Shown here: in pieces, positions 50,807-59,453 of the stretch | How the letters are laid out: each line of letters starts with the position of its first letter | How positions within the stretch are numbered: the first letter of the stretch is position 1 | Assembly: GCA_039190275.1 (NCBI GenBank) | Contig: JBCCYF010000007.1 | Location: forward strand, 1 to 64,000 | Length of the DNA: 64,000 nucleotides | Source of the DNA: Halovulum sp039190275 | GTDB taxonomy: Bacteria > Pseudomonadota > Alphaproteobacteria > Rhodobacterales > Rhodobacteraceae | Direction: 5' to 3' | Program-made: the position numbers and the translations under genes | Notes under the pieces: model-generated | What the model saw: only the letters and a program-made list of their open reading frames with translations | The model's database searches: none | What the model was told of the DNA's origin: nothing

Positions 50807-51409
50807 TTACCCGCGCGCCTTTCCGACCAGTGCCCAGGACAGTGGCAGAAGCAGTGCAGCCAGCGCCAGTTTCATGGCGTCGCCGATCAGGAACGGCGTC
50901 AGGCCCCACTCAAGGATGGGCTCGTTCCACGTATAGAGGTATCCAAGCCACAAGATCCCGGGGACATAGATCAGGACATTGCCGATCAGCATAGCAATCG
51001 CCATAAGCAGAACACTGCGGTCCCAGCCCCGCCGCGCCAAAGCGCCAAGCGCCAGGGTCGCCAGCACATACCCCACCAGATACCCGCCCGTGGCCCCGGT
51101 CATATATGTCCAGCCAAACGCCTCGGCCGACGAACTCTGAAATACGTCAAATCCCAGGTAGCCGATCAGCATATACCCCAGGATCGTTGTCAAACCCAGT
51201 CGCGGGCCATAGGCCGCCGCAATGGTCAGCACAGCGAAGGTCCCCATGCTTACCGCCACGGGCGACGGTGGGACGGGTACTTTGATCTTGGCGGCCATTG
51301 CCAGCGCAAGAATACCCAGCACCACCAGAACCGCGCGTTTGACCCAAAGCCCCGTTCCGTCGGTCGGGCCGTGGTCGGCCAGCACCTTATCCGTCATCGC
51401 AAGTGCCAT
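50807..51409 (-). CDS. bioY: Biotin transporter BioY (ECF S-component)
   Basis: Membrane protein of 200 residues and six helices that binds biotin and, alone or with the ECF module BioMN, imports it. Family motifs: AAKIKVPVPPSPVAVSMGTFAVL, YMLIGYLGFDVF, GATGGYLVGYVLA and IPGILWLGYL-like VPGILWLGYLYTW. No bioM, bioN or biotin-synthesis genes are adjacent, so it is likely a solitary BioY as in many relatives. Convergent with the sulfotransferase gene, with a weak GGGCG/CGCCC stem at about 50764-50784 between them. Confidence 0.94.
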   Translation of the reverse strand: MALAMTDKVLADHGPTDGTGLWVKRAVLVVLGILALAMAAKIKVPVPPSPVAVSMGTFAVLTIAAAYGPRLGLTTILGYMLIGYLGFDVFQSSSAEAFGWTYMTGATGGYLVGYVLATLALGALARRGWDRSVLLMAIAMLIGNVLIYVPGILWLGYLYTWNEPILEWGLTPFLIGDAMKLALAALLLPLSWALVGKARG

Positions 51410-51477
51410 TCTGATCCCTCGTCAAATTCTGCGTTGGCACGGTTTTGCACTGCGCCCCGGGGCGGCGCAAGCCGAAA

Positions 51478-51900
51478 TCATCCGCCCCGTCTATAGGTGC
51501 TTGCACTGCGATAGCTCTTTCTCGGGCCTTCCACATGCCAAATCAAACGCCAGACTGGCCAGGCTTCAAAGTCGTAGCATCCGCTATAGTGGTCTGGGGC
51601 GCAGTCATGTTCGACAGTCGCCTTCTGTCCCGGACCGATAACGTGAAATGGCCGGCCATCCACAAATCGGACTTTGATGCCATCCAGGTCTGGCTGCCAC
51701 AGGTAACGCTGTGCCGCACTCAGGATCGGGCCATTATCAAAGTGCAGTTTGCCAACTTCGGAATACGCGAGGCCACACCCGTCTGCCCGGAACTCTGCCG
51801 TGCCGTGCAGTACGCCTGTTTGACCGTGGCGCCGGTCCTGTATCCTGCGCGTCAGATGCCAGGTTCCCGCAAACCCTGCCAGCTTCGGCCCGCGCTTCAT
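51478..51900 (-). CDS. DUF6314 family protein
   Basis: Small protein of 140 residues resembling the DUF6314 group (lipocalin-like beta-barrel prediction): FAGTWHLTRRIQD at the start, ADGCGLAYSEVGKLHF, RYLWQPD and the final HDCAPDHYSGCYDFEAWPVWRLIWHVEGPRKSY with conserved His, Asp and Trp. Function unknown. The ATG at 51900 follows GAGGAAAGGG. It lies between bioY and purB, divergent from purB. Confidence 0.72.
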   Translation of the reverse strand: MKRGPKLAGFAGTWHLTRRIQDRRHGQTGVLHGTAEFRADGCGLAYSEVGKLHFDNGPILSAAQRYLWQPDLDGIKVRFVDGRPFHVIGPGQKATVEHDCAPDHYSGCYDFEAWPVWRLIWHVEGPRKSYRSASTYRRGG

Positions 51901-51971
51901 CCCATGCCCTTTCCTCTGCACAGCCTACAGTCTAGAAGACGCGCGAGGCTCCCACAAACCGAAAGATATGC

Positions 51972-53279
51972 ATGATTCCGCGCTATTCCCGACCCGATAT
52001 GGTCGCTGTCTGGTCGCCCGAGACCAAGTTTCGCATCTGGTATGAAATCGAGGCGCACGCCTGCGACGCACAGGCCAAGCTGGGAGTTATTCCGCAGGAA
52101 GCCGCCACAGCGGTCTGGAGGGCGCGGGATGTGGCCTTCGACATCGACCGGATTGACGAGATTGAGCGTACCACAAAACACGATGTCATCGCCTTTCTGA
52201 CGCATCTGGCGGAAATAATAGGGCATGAGGAGGCACGGTTCGTCCATCAGGGGATGACCAGTTCGGACGTGCTCGACACCACCTTTAATGTTCAGCTCGT
52301 ACGTGCTGCCGATCTCTTGCAGGCGGGGATGGACAGCTTGCTCGCAGCGCTCAAGGAACGCGCCTTTGAGCACAAGCAGACCATCCGCATCGGACGCAGC
52401 CACGCCATTCACGCCGAACCTACGACGATGGGTCTGACCTTCGCACGCTTTTATGCCGAGATGGATCGGAACCGAAGCAGACTGCGCACCGCGCGTGCCG
52501 AGGTTTCGACCGGGGCCATCTCGGGGGCGGTGGGGACATTCGCCAATATCGACCCGGCGGTTGAGGCGCATGTCTGCCACGCACTTGGGCTGACGCCCGA
52601 GCCGATCAGCACCCAGGTGATCCCTCGTGACAGACATGCAGCCTTCTTTGCCACATTGGGCGTGATTGGCAGCTCGATCGAGAACATCGCGACCGAAGTC
52701 CGCCACATGCAACGCACCGAGGTTCTTGAGGCAGAGGAATACTTCTCACCGGGCCAAAAGGGGTCCTCCGCCATGCCGCACAAGCGCAACCCGGTCTTGA
52801 CCGAGAACCTGACCGGGCTTGCCCGGCTGGTGCGGATGGCTGTGGTACCTGCGCTTGAAAATGTGACCCTGTGGCATGAACGGGATATTTCGCACTCAAG
52901 CGTTGAACGGAACATTGGCCCGGACACAACCATTGCACTTGACTTTGCCCTTTCTCGCCTGACGGGCGTTATCGAGAAGCTGGTGATTTACCCTGATAAT
53001 ATGATGAGGAATATGAACAAGTTCCGGGGTCTTGTTCACTCACAACGTGTCCTGCTCGCCCTCACCCAATCCGGTGTCAGTCGCGAGGATGCGTATCGAC
53101 TGGTGCAACGCAACGCGATGCGGGTGTGGGAGGATGGCGCAGATTTCAAAACTGAACTTCTTGCCGATGCCGACGTGATGTTGGCGCTCAGCCCAAAGGA
53201 GATTGAAGACTCCTTTGACCTCGACTACCACACCAAGCATGTAGATACGATTTTCGGACGGGTTTTCGGGGCGGCGTGA
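51972..53279 (+). CDS. purB: Adenylosuccinate lyase
   Basis: Cytosolic enzyme of purine synthesis (SAICAR to AICAR, adenylosuccinate to AMP) of 435 residues. Fumarase/aspartase-superfamily signature GSSAMPHKRNP with the catalytic serine loop, TSSDVLDTTFNVQL, and GRSHAIHAEPTTMGL with the acid His; N-terminal MIPRYSRPDMVAVWSPETKFRIW is PurB-type. Lies apart from purCSQ by about 1 kb, with a peroxidase and the ATPase zeta gene between. Confidence 0.97.
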   Translation: MIPRYSRPDMVAVWSPETKFRIWYEIEAHACDAQAKLGVIPQEAATAVWRARDVAFDIDRIDEIERTTKHDVIAFLTHLAEIIGHEEARFVHQGMTSSDVLDTTFNVQLVRAADLLQAGMDSLLAALKERAFEHKQTIRIGRSHAIHAEPTTMGLTFARFYAEMDRNRSRLRTARAEVSTGAISGAVGTFANIDPAVEAHVCHALGLTPEPISTQVIPRDRHAAFFATLGVIGSSIENIATEVRHMQRTEVLEAEEYFSPGQKGSSAMPHKRNPVLTENLTGLARLVRMAVVPALENVTLWHERDISHSSVERNIGPDTTIALDFALSRLTGVIEKLVIYPDNMMRNMNKFRGLVHSQRVLLALTQSGVSREDAYRLVQRNAMRVWEDGADFKTELLADADVMLALSPKEIEDSFDLDYHTKHVDTIFGRVFGAA

Positions 53280-53329
53280 ACCAAACCTGGCAACCTTGCG
53301 TATGACTTTCAAACAAGGGGGATTGGCGG

Positions 53330-53857
53330 ATGTTTAATCGAAGGTATGCACTGATGGTTCCGTTTGCGTTGGCGATGGCACCTGCCCGCGCGGCCGCGCC
53401 CGGGTTCAGCTTTGCCAATATTGATGGCGGACAAATCGACCTCCAAGCCTATCGTGGAAAGCCGATCTTGGTCGTAAACACCGCCTCCCACTGTGTTTTC
53501 ACAAAGCAATACGATGCGCTGCAGCAGTTACACGACGACTACGGTGACCGCCTGCTCGTGCTGGCCGTACCGTCTGACGACTTCGGCGGGCAGGAGTACG
53601 GAACCGAAGCCGAGGTCAAGAGGTTCTGCGAGGTGAACTTTAACCTGACTCTGCCACTGACCGAGATTACCCGGGTCAAGGGCCCAGAGGCGCATCCGTT
53701 CTACGTCTGGGCCGCAAAAAACGGGGTCCGCCCCGCCTGGAATTTCCACAAGGTCCTGTTGGACGGCGAGGGGCGTATTGTCCGCGACTTCCCGTCCACA
53801 ATCGGTCCGCAAAGTGCGCGGCTTCGGCGTGCGATCGATGCACTGCTCGAAACCTAA
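53330..53857 (+). CDS. Exported glutathione-peroxidase-family protein
   Basis: Thiol peroxidase of 175 residues. The first 23 residues are a likely signal peptide (YALMVPFALAMAPARAAA), unusual for this mostly cytosolic family and pointing to the periplasm. Peroxidatic Cys55 is in NTASHCVFTKQY; the catalytic Trp and Asn are in AWNFHKVLL (137-138). At the usual glutamine position the sequence has Asp84 (VPSDDFGGQE), a variant I believe occurs in other proteobacterial members. It reduces hydroperoxides, probably with a thioredoxin-like partner rather than glutathione. Confidence 0.88.
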   Translation: MFNRRYALMVPFALAMAPARAAAPGFSFANIDGGQIDLQAYRGKPILVVNTASHCVFTKQYDALQQLHDDYGDRLLVLAVPSDDFGGQEYGTEAEVKRFCEVNFNLTLPLTEITRVKGPEAHPFYVWAAKNGVRPAWNFHKVLLDGEGRIVRDFPSTIGPQSARLRRAIDALLET

Positions 53858-53869
53858 GGTTACGATCCG

Positions 53870-54190
53870 CTAGTCACCTGCCTCGTTCATGACCTGATCC
53901 TTTGCCGCGGTCATGAAACTTGCCATCTTTTCACGGATCGTCGCTTCGTCGGCCTTGTCGCCCAAGTCGCCCGAAACCTTGCGGTAAACGTCTTCGTCGC
54001 CAGCCTCCTCAAAGTCCGATTTGATCACTTCGCGCGCATAGGCATCCGCGTCGTCACCGGTTTTGCCCAACAACTCGGCCGCCCACAGACCCAGCAGTTT
54101 GTTGCGCCGCGCCTCGGCTTTGAACTGCATCTGCGCATCATGTGCGTATTTGTTCTCGAACGCCTTTTCACGGTCATCAAAATTCGCCAT
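53870..54190 (-). CDS. ATP synthase zeta subunit (DUF1476, F1-ATPase inhibitor)
   Basis: Small cytosolic protein of 106 residues matching the alphaproteobacterial DUF1476 family, shown in Paracoccus to be the zeta subunit that blocks ATP hydrolysis by F1. It starts with the inhibitory N-terminus MANFDDREKAFENKYAHDAQMQFKAEAR (quoted in part: DDREKAFENKYAHD), followed by RRNKLLGLWAAELLG and a four-helix core with EVIKSDFEEAGDEDVYRKV. ATG at 54190 chosen from this conserved start. Divergent from purC by 139 bases. Confidence 0.92.
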   Translation of the reverse strand: MANFDDREKAFENKYAHDAQMQFKAEARRNKLLGLWAAELLGKTGDDADAYAREVIKSDFEEAGDEDVYRKVSGDLGDKADEATIREKMASFMTAAKDQVMNEAGD

Positions 54191-54329
54191 CGCTGGTCCT
54201 CCGTAGGGTAAAGCTTTTCTGAGATGTAGTCCGCCGCACCCCTGTCTCACAAGACCTGGGGCGCGAATCCTTGTACCTTGCCCAAGCTTTCGCTACAGCA
54301 GCGGCACCCAACGGCACCCGGAGACCACT

Positions 54330-55091
54330 ATGCCACGCCGCCGAATGATCTATGAAGGCAAGGCCAAGATCCTGTACGAAGGACCAGAGCCGGACACGCT
54401 GATCCAATACTTCAAAGACGATGCCACAGCGTTCGACGCTAAAAAACGCGACGTGATCGAAGGCAAGGGCGTTCTCAACAACCGCCTGTCCGAGCATTTC
54501 ATGACAGGTTTGAATGCGGTTGGTGTCCCGACACACTTCATAAAGCGCCTTAACATGCGAGAGCAACTTGTTCGAATGGTTGAAATAATACCGCTTGAAG
54601 TTGTGGTTCGCAATATCGCTGCGGGATCCATGTCGAAGCGTCTGGGTATTGAAGAGGGGACAGCCCTGCCCCGTCCGATCATCGAGTTCTACTTTAAGGA
54701 TGATGCGCTTGGTGATCCCCTGGTAACCGAAGAGCATATCATCGCGTTCACATGGGCCAGCCAGCAGGATATCGATGATATGATCGCCCTTGCGCTGCGG
54801 GTGAATGATTTCATGACCGGGCTGATGTATGGGGTTGGTATCCGGCTGGTTGATTTCAAGATCGAGATTGGCCGCATTTTCGATGGCGATTTCCAACGCC
54901 TGATCGTAGCGGATGAAATCAGCCCGGACAGTTGCAGGCTGTGGGACATCGAAAGCGGGCAGAAGCTGGATAAGGATGTGTTCCGCCGCGATCTGGGTGA
55001 CCTTGCCGATGCCTATACCGAGGTGGCGCGCCGGTTAGGCGTGATGCCGCGCAACGGAACCACCGTGCCCGGCCCCAAACTGGTGCAATGA
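54330..55091 (+). CDS. purC: Phosphoribosylaminoimidazole-succinocarboxamide synthase
   Basis: SAICAR synthetase of 253 residues: condenses CAIR with aspartate using ATP. Motifs: YEGKAKILYEG at the N-terminus, VPTHFIKR, VEIIPLEVVVRNIAAGS and the Mg/aspartate region LVDFKIEIGR, VADEISPDSCRLWD. The stop overlaps the purS start, and purS overlaps purQ, so purCSQ is a tight operon. purL is not in the window. Confidence 0.97.
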   Translation: MPRRRMIYEGKAKILYEGPEPDTLIQYFKDDATAFDAKKRDVIEGKGVLNNRLSEHFMTGLNAVGVPTHFIKRLNMREQLVRMVEIIPLEVVVRNIAAGSMSKRLGIEEGTALPRPIIEFYFKDDALGDPLVTEEHIIAFTWASQQDIDDMIALALRVNDFMTGLMYGVGIRLVDFKIEIGRIFDGDFQRLIVADEISPDSCRLWDIESGQKLDKDVFRRDLGDLADAYTEVARRLGVMPRNGTTVPGPKLVQ

Positions 55092-55336
55092 TGAAAGCGC
55101 GTGTAACCATCACCCTGAAAAACGGCGTGCTCGACCCGCAAGGGCAGGCCGTGCATCATGCGCTCGGCACGATGGGGTTCGACACCGTGAACAGCGTCCG
55201 GCAAGGCAAGATTCTAGACATTGACCTGGCTACCGATGACCGCGCGGTCGCCACCGCCGCCCTAACCGAAATGTGCGAGAAACTCCTCGCGAACATGGTG
55301 ATCGAGGACTATCACGTCGATCTGCTGACCGCATGA
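55091..55336 (+). CDS. purS: FGAM synthase subunit PurS
   Basis: Small subunit of the three-part formylglycinamidine ribonucleotide synthase (PurS, PurQ, small PurL), about 81 residues. KARVTITLKNGVLDPQGQAVHHALGTMGFDTVNSVRQGK (family core, about residues 2-40) is diagnostic. Two ATGs follow each other at 55088 and 55091; I use the second, which gives the usual MKARV start, while the first would make an ATGA overlap with purC. It shares 4 bases with purQ. Confidence 0.94.
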   Translation: MKARVTITLKNGVLDPQGQAVHHALGTMGFDTVNSVRQGKILDIDLATDDRAVATAALTEMCEKLLANMVIEDYHVDLLTA

Positions 55337-56004
55337 AAACGGCGGTTCTGGTCTTTCCGGGATCAAACTGCGACCGGGATCTGGCCGTCGCCCTGCACCG
55401 CGCAACCGGACGTGCACCTGCCATGGTCTGGCACAAGGATGTTGACCTGCCCGACGGAACTGATCTGGTGGCAATCCCGGGGGGGTTCTCGTTTGGCGAC
55501 CACCTGAGGTGCGGCGCCATCGCGGCCCAGGCCCCTATTATGGCGTCGGTTAAAAATTTCGCCGCCGCGGGTGGTCATGTGCTTGGGATCTGCAATGGAT
55601 TTCAGATACTCATCGAATCCGGCCTGCTGCCCGGAACGCTCATGCGAAACGCCGGGATACGCTTTGTCTGCCGACCCGTCGGCCTCTCGGTGGCAACGAC
55701 AGAAAGTATCTACACCCGATCCTATCACAATGGCGAGGCGATACATTTTCCTGTCGCCCATCACGACGGCAACTACTTCGCCTCGGCAGAGATACAGCGA
55801 CAGCTTGCCGATCAGGACCGTATCGCCTTCCGCTATATCGACAATCCAAACGGCTCGCTTGGGAACATCGCGGGCATTCTTTCCCAGAACCGCCGCGTGC
55901 TGGGGATGATGCCCCATCCCGAACGCGCCAACGACCCGGAACTGGGTGGCACGGACGGAACCAGATTGTTCGATGCTTTGGCCGACGCGCTTGTGTCCAG
56001 CTGA
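55333..56004 (+). CDS. purQ: FGAM synthase glutaminase subunit PurQ
   Basis: Class I glutaminase of 223 residues that supplies ammonia to PurL. VFPGSNCDRDLAVAL at the N-terminus, GGFSFGDHLRCGAIAA, nucleophile Cys in LGICNGFQILIESGLLPG, and the catalytic His-Glu in MMPHPERAND. Start at 55333 overlaps the purS stop (ATGA). The separate PurQ and PurS imply a small-type PurL elsewhere in the genome. Confidence 0.97.
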   Translation: MKTAVLVFPGSNCDRDLAVALHRATGRAPAMVWHKDVDLPDGTDLVAIPGGFSFGDHLRCGAIAAQAPIMASVKNFAAAGGHVLGICNGFQILIESGLLPGTLMRNAGIRFVCRPVGLSVATTESIYTRSYHNGEAIHFPVAHHDGNYFASAEIQRQLADQDRIAFRYIDNPNGSLGNIAGILSQNRRVLGMMPHPERANDPELGGTDGTRLFDALADALVSS

Positions 56005-56194
56005 CCGCGTTTTGTTTGGAACAGCTATGCTGAACAACCGGCGGCCTTCAAAGGCGAGAGGACCCCGGCAACTGCGCGCGCCCGGCCGATCTGACGCGTA
56101 TAGTGCGCGCGCGATGCTGGCCCCGCATCGCCAAACCGCGCGCCCCTCGAAGCTTTGGCTTGCTGAGCCGACAGGGCTATCTTAGCCTAGCTGC

Positions 56195-57955
56195 ATGAAT
56201 GAGACACCGCGCCTGCCTATATTGAAGACCCGCGCATCACCCCTTGTACGGGCGTTGATTGCGGTTTTTCTGCTGGCCTCGGGCGGTATCCTGTTCCTGA
56301 CCAATCAGTATCTCACCACCAGGTTTTCCGAAGGTCAACGCACGGAAAGTCAGCTGCGTGCCGCACTCTATGCCGGGAACCTTGTCACTCTGTTGCGCCA
56401 GCAATCGCTGGTCCCCCCGCTGCTGGCGCGTGACCCTGTGCTGATCACGGCGCTTCAAAGCAAGATTTATACCAACACCTCACAACGCCTGATCGAGGTC
56501 GCGGATGAAATTCGTGTCGCCTCGATCAGCCTGCTGGACACCGAGGGGCGCGTGGTCGCCGCATCGGACCGGCGTCAGTTGGGCCAGGATCTGACCGAGC
56601 AGTCCTACGTATCCTCGGCGTTGCGAGAACCCAGGACTGTGTTCACTGTTTCAAGCGGAAACAACAACGGGCGTCTGGGGTTCCACTATGCCCAATCGAT
56701 CCAGTCGGGCCGTGAGAACCTTGGGGTGATCGTGGTCGAGGTTGACACCAAACAGGTCGAGACCAGTTGGCGTAACCGCAATGATATGGTCGCGGTGACC
56801 GACCCCACGGATACCGTTATCCTGAGTTCGCGGTCGCGCTGGCGTAACAACACGCTCACCAATGTGATCGCGGATCAGCCCCCACCCAATTCGGTCCAGC
56901 GGGCGTTCGGGCCAAGTCGAGCCGAGGCTGAAAGCAACCCCTTCATCTATCTGGACGGAGAGCCGCTGCTGCGCACCGAGGTGAAAACGGGTTTCCGGGG
57001 ATGGCGGCTAACGTATTTTTCGACCCTTTCGGATGTCCGGGCGCGGGTCAACACGATCCTGGCGTTGGAGGCGATGGTCCTCGCGCTTGCGGCCGCATCC
57101 TTCCTGTTGCTCGCCAACAAGCGGCTGCAGCGCCAATCCCGACTTATCGCCGAGGAATCGGATCAGTTGCGCCTGTTGAACGCACGTTTGAGCGCCGAGA
57201 TCGAAGAACGTCAGCGGGTCGAGCGTGACCTCGAGGTTGCCAGCCAGAGCCTCGAACAGGCCTCGAAACTTGCCGCGATTGGGCAGATGTCAGCCGCGGT
57301 CAGTCATGAGTTAAACCAACCGCTGGCGGCAATGCGCACCTATCTTGCCGGGGCGCGGCTTCTGCTGCAACGCAAACGCACGGACGAGGCGCTGACCTCG
57401 TTCCATAGGATCGACGATCTGATCGAGCGTATGGGCACCATTACACGACAAATGAAATCCTACGCACGAAAGGGGTCCGACAGTCTGGTCGAGGTGGACT
57501 TGCGCGACGCGGTCGAGGGCAGCCTTGCGATGATGGCCCCGCAACTGGGTCAGACTGTCGTCGAAATCCGCAAGACAGTGCCTACCACGCCGGTGAAGGT
57601 CCGCGCAGATCCGGTCCGTTTGGATCAGATCATCGTCAACCTGTTGCGAAATGCGCTGGACGCGGTCTCGGGCGAGCCGGACCCTCTGATCGATATTCTA
57701 TTGGTCCAGGGGCGACAGGTATCGCTGAGCGTGCGCGACAATGGTCACGGGATAGAGGACCCCGATGCGTTATTTGAGCCCTTCTATACAACCAAGAAAC
57801 CGGGTGAAGGTGTCGGGCTTGGACTGGCAATTTCCGCAGGAATAGCGAAAGAGCTTGGTGGGCGGCTTCTCGCCAAAAATGCGGAGCCACGCGGCGCAAT
57901 CTTCGAGTTGCAACTACCGCGTGCGATGGATGCGCTTCAAACGGCGGCGGAATAG
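56195..57955 (+). CDS. dctB: DctB-type C4-dicarboxylate sensor histidine kinase
   Basis: Membrane kinase of 586 residues. Helix 1 at about 17-38, periplasmic double-PAS ligand domain with EQSYVSSALREPRTVFTVSSGNNNGRLGFHYAQSI, helix 2 at about 290-310 (ALEAMVLALAAASFLLLANKRL), coiled coil, then kinase core: H box AVSHELNQPLAAMRTYLAG, N box LRNALDAV, G boxes DNGHGIEDPD and GEGVGLGLAIS. The domain order is that of rhizobial DctB. It lies eight bases before its response regulator. Only 26% or so of the sensor domain looks like the other DctB at 7.5 kb by eye, so the two probably sense different acids. Confidence 0.9.
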   Translation: MNETPRLPILKTRASPLVRALIAVFLLASGGILFLTNQYLTTRFSEGQRTESQLRAALYAGNLVTLLRQQSLVPPLLARDPVLITALQSKIYTNTSQRLIEVADEIRVASISLLDTEGRVVAASDRRQLGQDLTEQSYVSSALREPRTVFTVSSGNNNGRLGFHYAQSIQSGRENLGVIVVEVDTKQVETSWRNRNDMVAVTDPTDTVILSSRSRWRNNTLTNVIADQPPPNSVQRAFGPSRAEAESNPFIYLDGEPLLRTEVKTGFRGWRLTYFSTLSDVRARVNTILALEAMVLALAAASFLLLANKRLQRQSRLIAEESDQLRLLNARLSAEIEERQRVERDLEVASQSLEQASKLAAIGQMSAAVSHELNQPLAAMRTYLAGARLLLQRKRTDEALTSFHRIDDLIERMGTITRQMKSYARKGSDSLVEVDLRDAVEGSLAMMAPQLGQTVVEIRKTVPTTPVKVRADPVRLDQIIVNLLRNALDAVSGEPDPLIDILLVQGRQVSLSVRDNGHGIEDPDALFEPFYTTKKPGEGVGLGLAISAGIAKELGGRLLAKNAEPRGAIFELQLPRAMDALQTAAE

Positions 57956-57963
57956 GATACCCC

Positions 57964-59313
57964 ATGAGTGGTAAGACAGTTGTAGCGATTATCGACGACG
58001 AAGCGGATATGCGGGGGTCTATCGCCCAGTGGCTGAGCCTTTCGGGATATGAACCGGTAAGCTACGACAGTGCCGAGGCTGCCCTTAAGGGGATCAAGGC
58101 CGACTTTCCAGGTGTCGTGATCTCGGACATTCGTATGCCTGGTATGGACGGCATGGCGCTTTTGCGCCGGTTTCAAAGCATCGACAACGCACTGCCGGTG
58201 ATCCTGATCACCGGGCATGGCGATGTGTCCCTTGCTGTTGAGGCGATGCGGATCGGCGCCTATGATTTCATCGAGAAGCCCTTTGACCCCGAGCGCTTGT
58301 CCGATCTGGTTCGCCGTGCGGCTGTTGCCCGGCGGCTTGCGCTGGACAACCGCAACCTGCGGCGCGAAATGTCAGACGGTACCATGCTTCTGCGCAAGCT
58401 GGTTGGCTCAAGCCAGGTGATCGACAAACTGCGCGAAACGATCCTCGATCTGGCGCAGGCGGACGGGCATGTGATGATTACGGGCGAAACCGGTACGGGC
58501 AAGGCGCTGATCGGCCATGCACTGCATGCCTGTGGCCCCCGCAAGGGCAAACCTTATGTCTATGTGAATTGTGCTGCACAATCGCAAGAAGACCTTGAGC
58601 GCAAGCTGTTCGGTCCGGCCGAGGTTGGCGAGGATGATCCCGCGATCGAGGTATCCGATGGCGGAACGCTCTGCCTTGAAAATCTTGAAAGCCTGCCGGA
58701 GCCGCTGCAGGCGCGACTGGTTGAGGAACTGCGTCGCAGCGAAAGTGCCGAAAGCGGACTGGCGCCGCGCAACCTTCATATCATTTCAATTTCAAGCAGT
58801 ATCACGACAACCGATACACCGCCCGAGGGGATGCGCGATGACCTGTTCTTCTGGTTGGCAGCGCTGCATCTGTCGACCCCGCCGCTGCGCGAGCGGGGCG
58901 AGGATATCCTGCTGCTGTTCAACCGGTTCTGCGCCCGCTTTGCCGAGGACTACGGGTGCGAGCCTCCGGATGTCTCGGCCGAGGACGCGGCACGCCTGAT
59001 ACAGGCGCAATGGCCAGGCAATATTCGGCAGTTGATGAATGTGGCCGAGCGCGCGGTGCTGCAAAAGCGGCGCGGAGAGGAGGGATTGGCCGGCCTGTTG
59101 GACAATGACCCCGTTACAACCGTGGCGCCGCAGATCCTGGTTGAAAAGCCGCTGCGCGAACATGTCGAGGCATTTGAGAAGATGTTGATCGACAACGCGC
59201 TTCGGCGAAACCGGGGCGCCGTATCCTCGGTTATGGAGGAGTTGGCCCTGCCGCGGCGGACGCTGAACGAAAAAATGGCCAAGTACGGACTGGTGCGCGC
59301 AGAATACCTGTAG
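57964..59313 (+). CDS. dctD: DctD-type response regulator with a degenerate AAA+ domain
   Basis: Regulator of 449 residues: receiver (1-125; Asp in ISDIRMPGMDG), AAA+ domain (about 145-380) and Fis helix-turn-helix (about 400-445, ALPRRTLNEKMAKYG). The AAA+ part keeps Walker A GETGTGKA, the arginine region LSTPPLRERGEDI and WPGNIRQLMN, but the sigma-54 contact loop GAFTGA is deleted (FGPAEVGEDDPAIEVSDGGT stands in its place) and Walker B reads GGTLCLENLE instead of GGTLFLDEI. It therefore probably cannot open sigma-54 promoters and works with the ordinary polymerase. Pair with the kinase eight bases upstream. Confidence 0.88.
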   Translation: MSGKTVVAIIDDEADMRGSIAQWLSLSGYEPVSYDSAEAALKGIKADFPGVVISDIRMPGMDGMALLRRFQSIDNALPVILITGHGDVSLAVEAMRIGAYDFIEKPFDPERLSDLVRRAAVARRLALDNRNLRREMSDGTMLLRKLVGSSQVIDKLRETILDLAQADGHVMITGETGTGKALIGHALHACGPRKGKPYVYVNCAAQSQEDLERKLFGPAEVGEDDPAIEVSDGGTLCLENLESLPEPLQARLVEELRRSESAESGLAPRNLHIISISSSITTTDTPPEGMRDDLFFWLAALHLSTPPLRERGEDILLLFNRFCARFAEDYGCEPPDVSAEDAARLIQAQWPGNIRQLMNVAERAVLQKRRGEEGLAGLLDNDPVTTVAPQILVEKPLREHVEAFEKMLIDNALRRNRGAVSSVMEELALPRRTLNEKMAKYGLVRAEYL

Positions 59314-59380
59314 TGTCCCAAGGCAACCATTGGTCAGTTGTTATGGCGCTCCAAGGCGTTTGACGACATACCTGAAGCAC

Positions 59381-59437
59381 CCTGCATCACCTAACGCGTT
59401 GATATCTTTGATTTCAGGCAGCGTTAGGTGATGCAGG
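59381..59437. repeat. Perfect 17-base inverted repeat between convergent genes
   Basis: CCTGCATCACCTAACGC at 59381-59397 and its exact complement at 59421-59437, separated by 23 bases. It lies between the ends of dctD and the DUF1638 gene. It could be a shared terminator stem, although the loop is long and no T run follows, or the trace of a small palindromic element. Confidence 0.7.
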
Positions 59438-59453
59438 TCTTTCGCACAACGCT

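Noticed and set aside
57964..59313. Reading the second DctD as a standard sigma-54 activator
   Set aside because: The domain outline fits, but GAFTGA is missing and Walker B is altered, so the standard function is unlikely.
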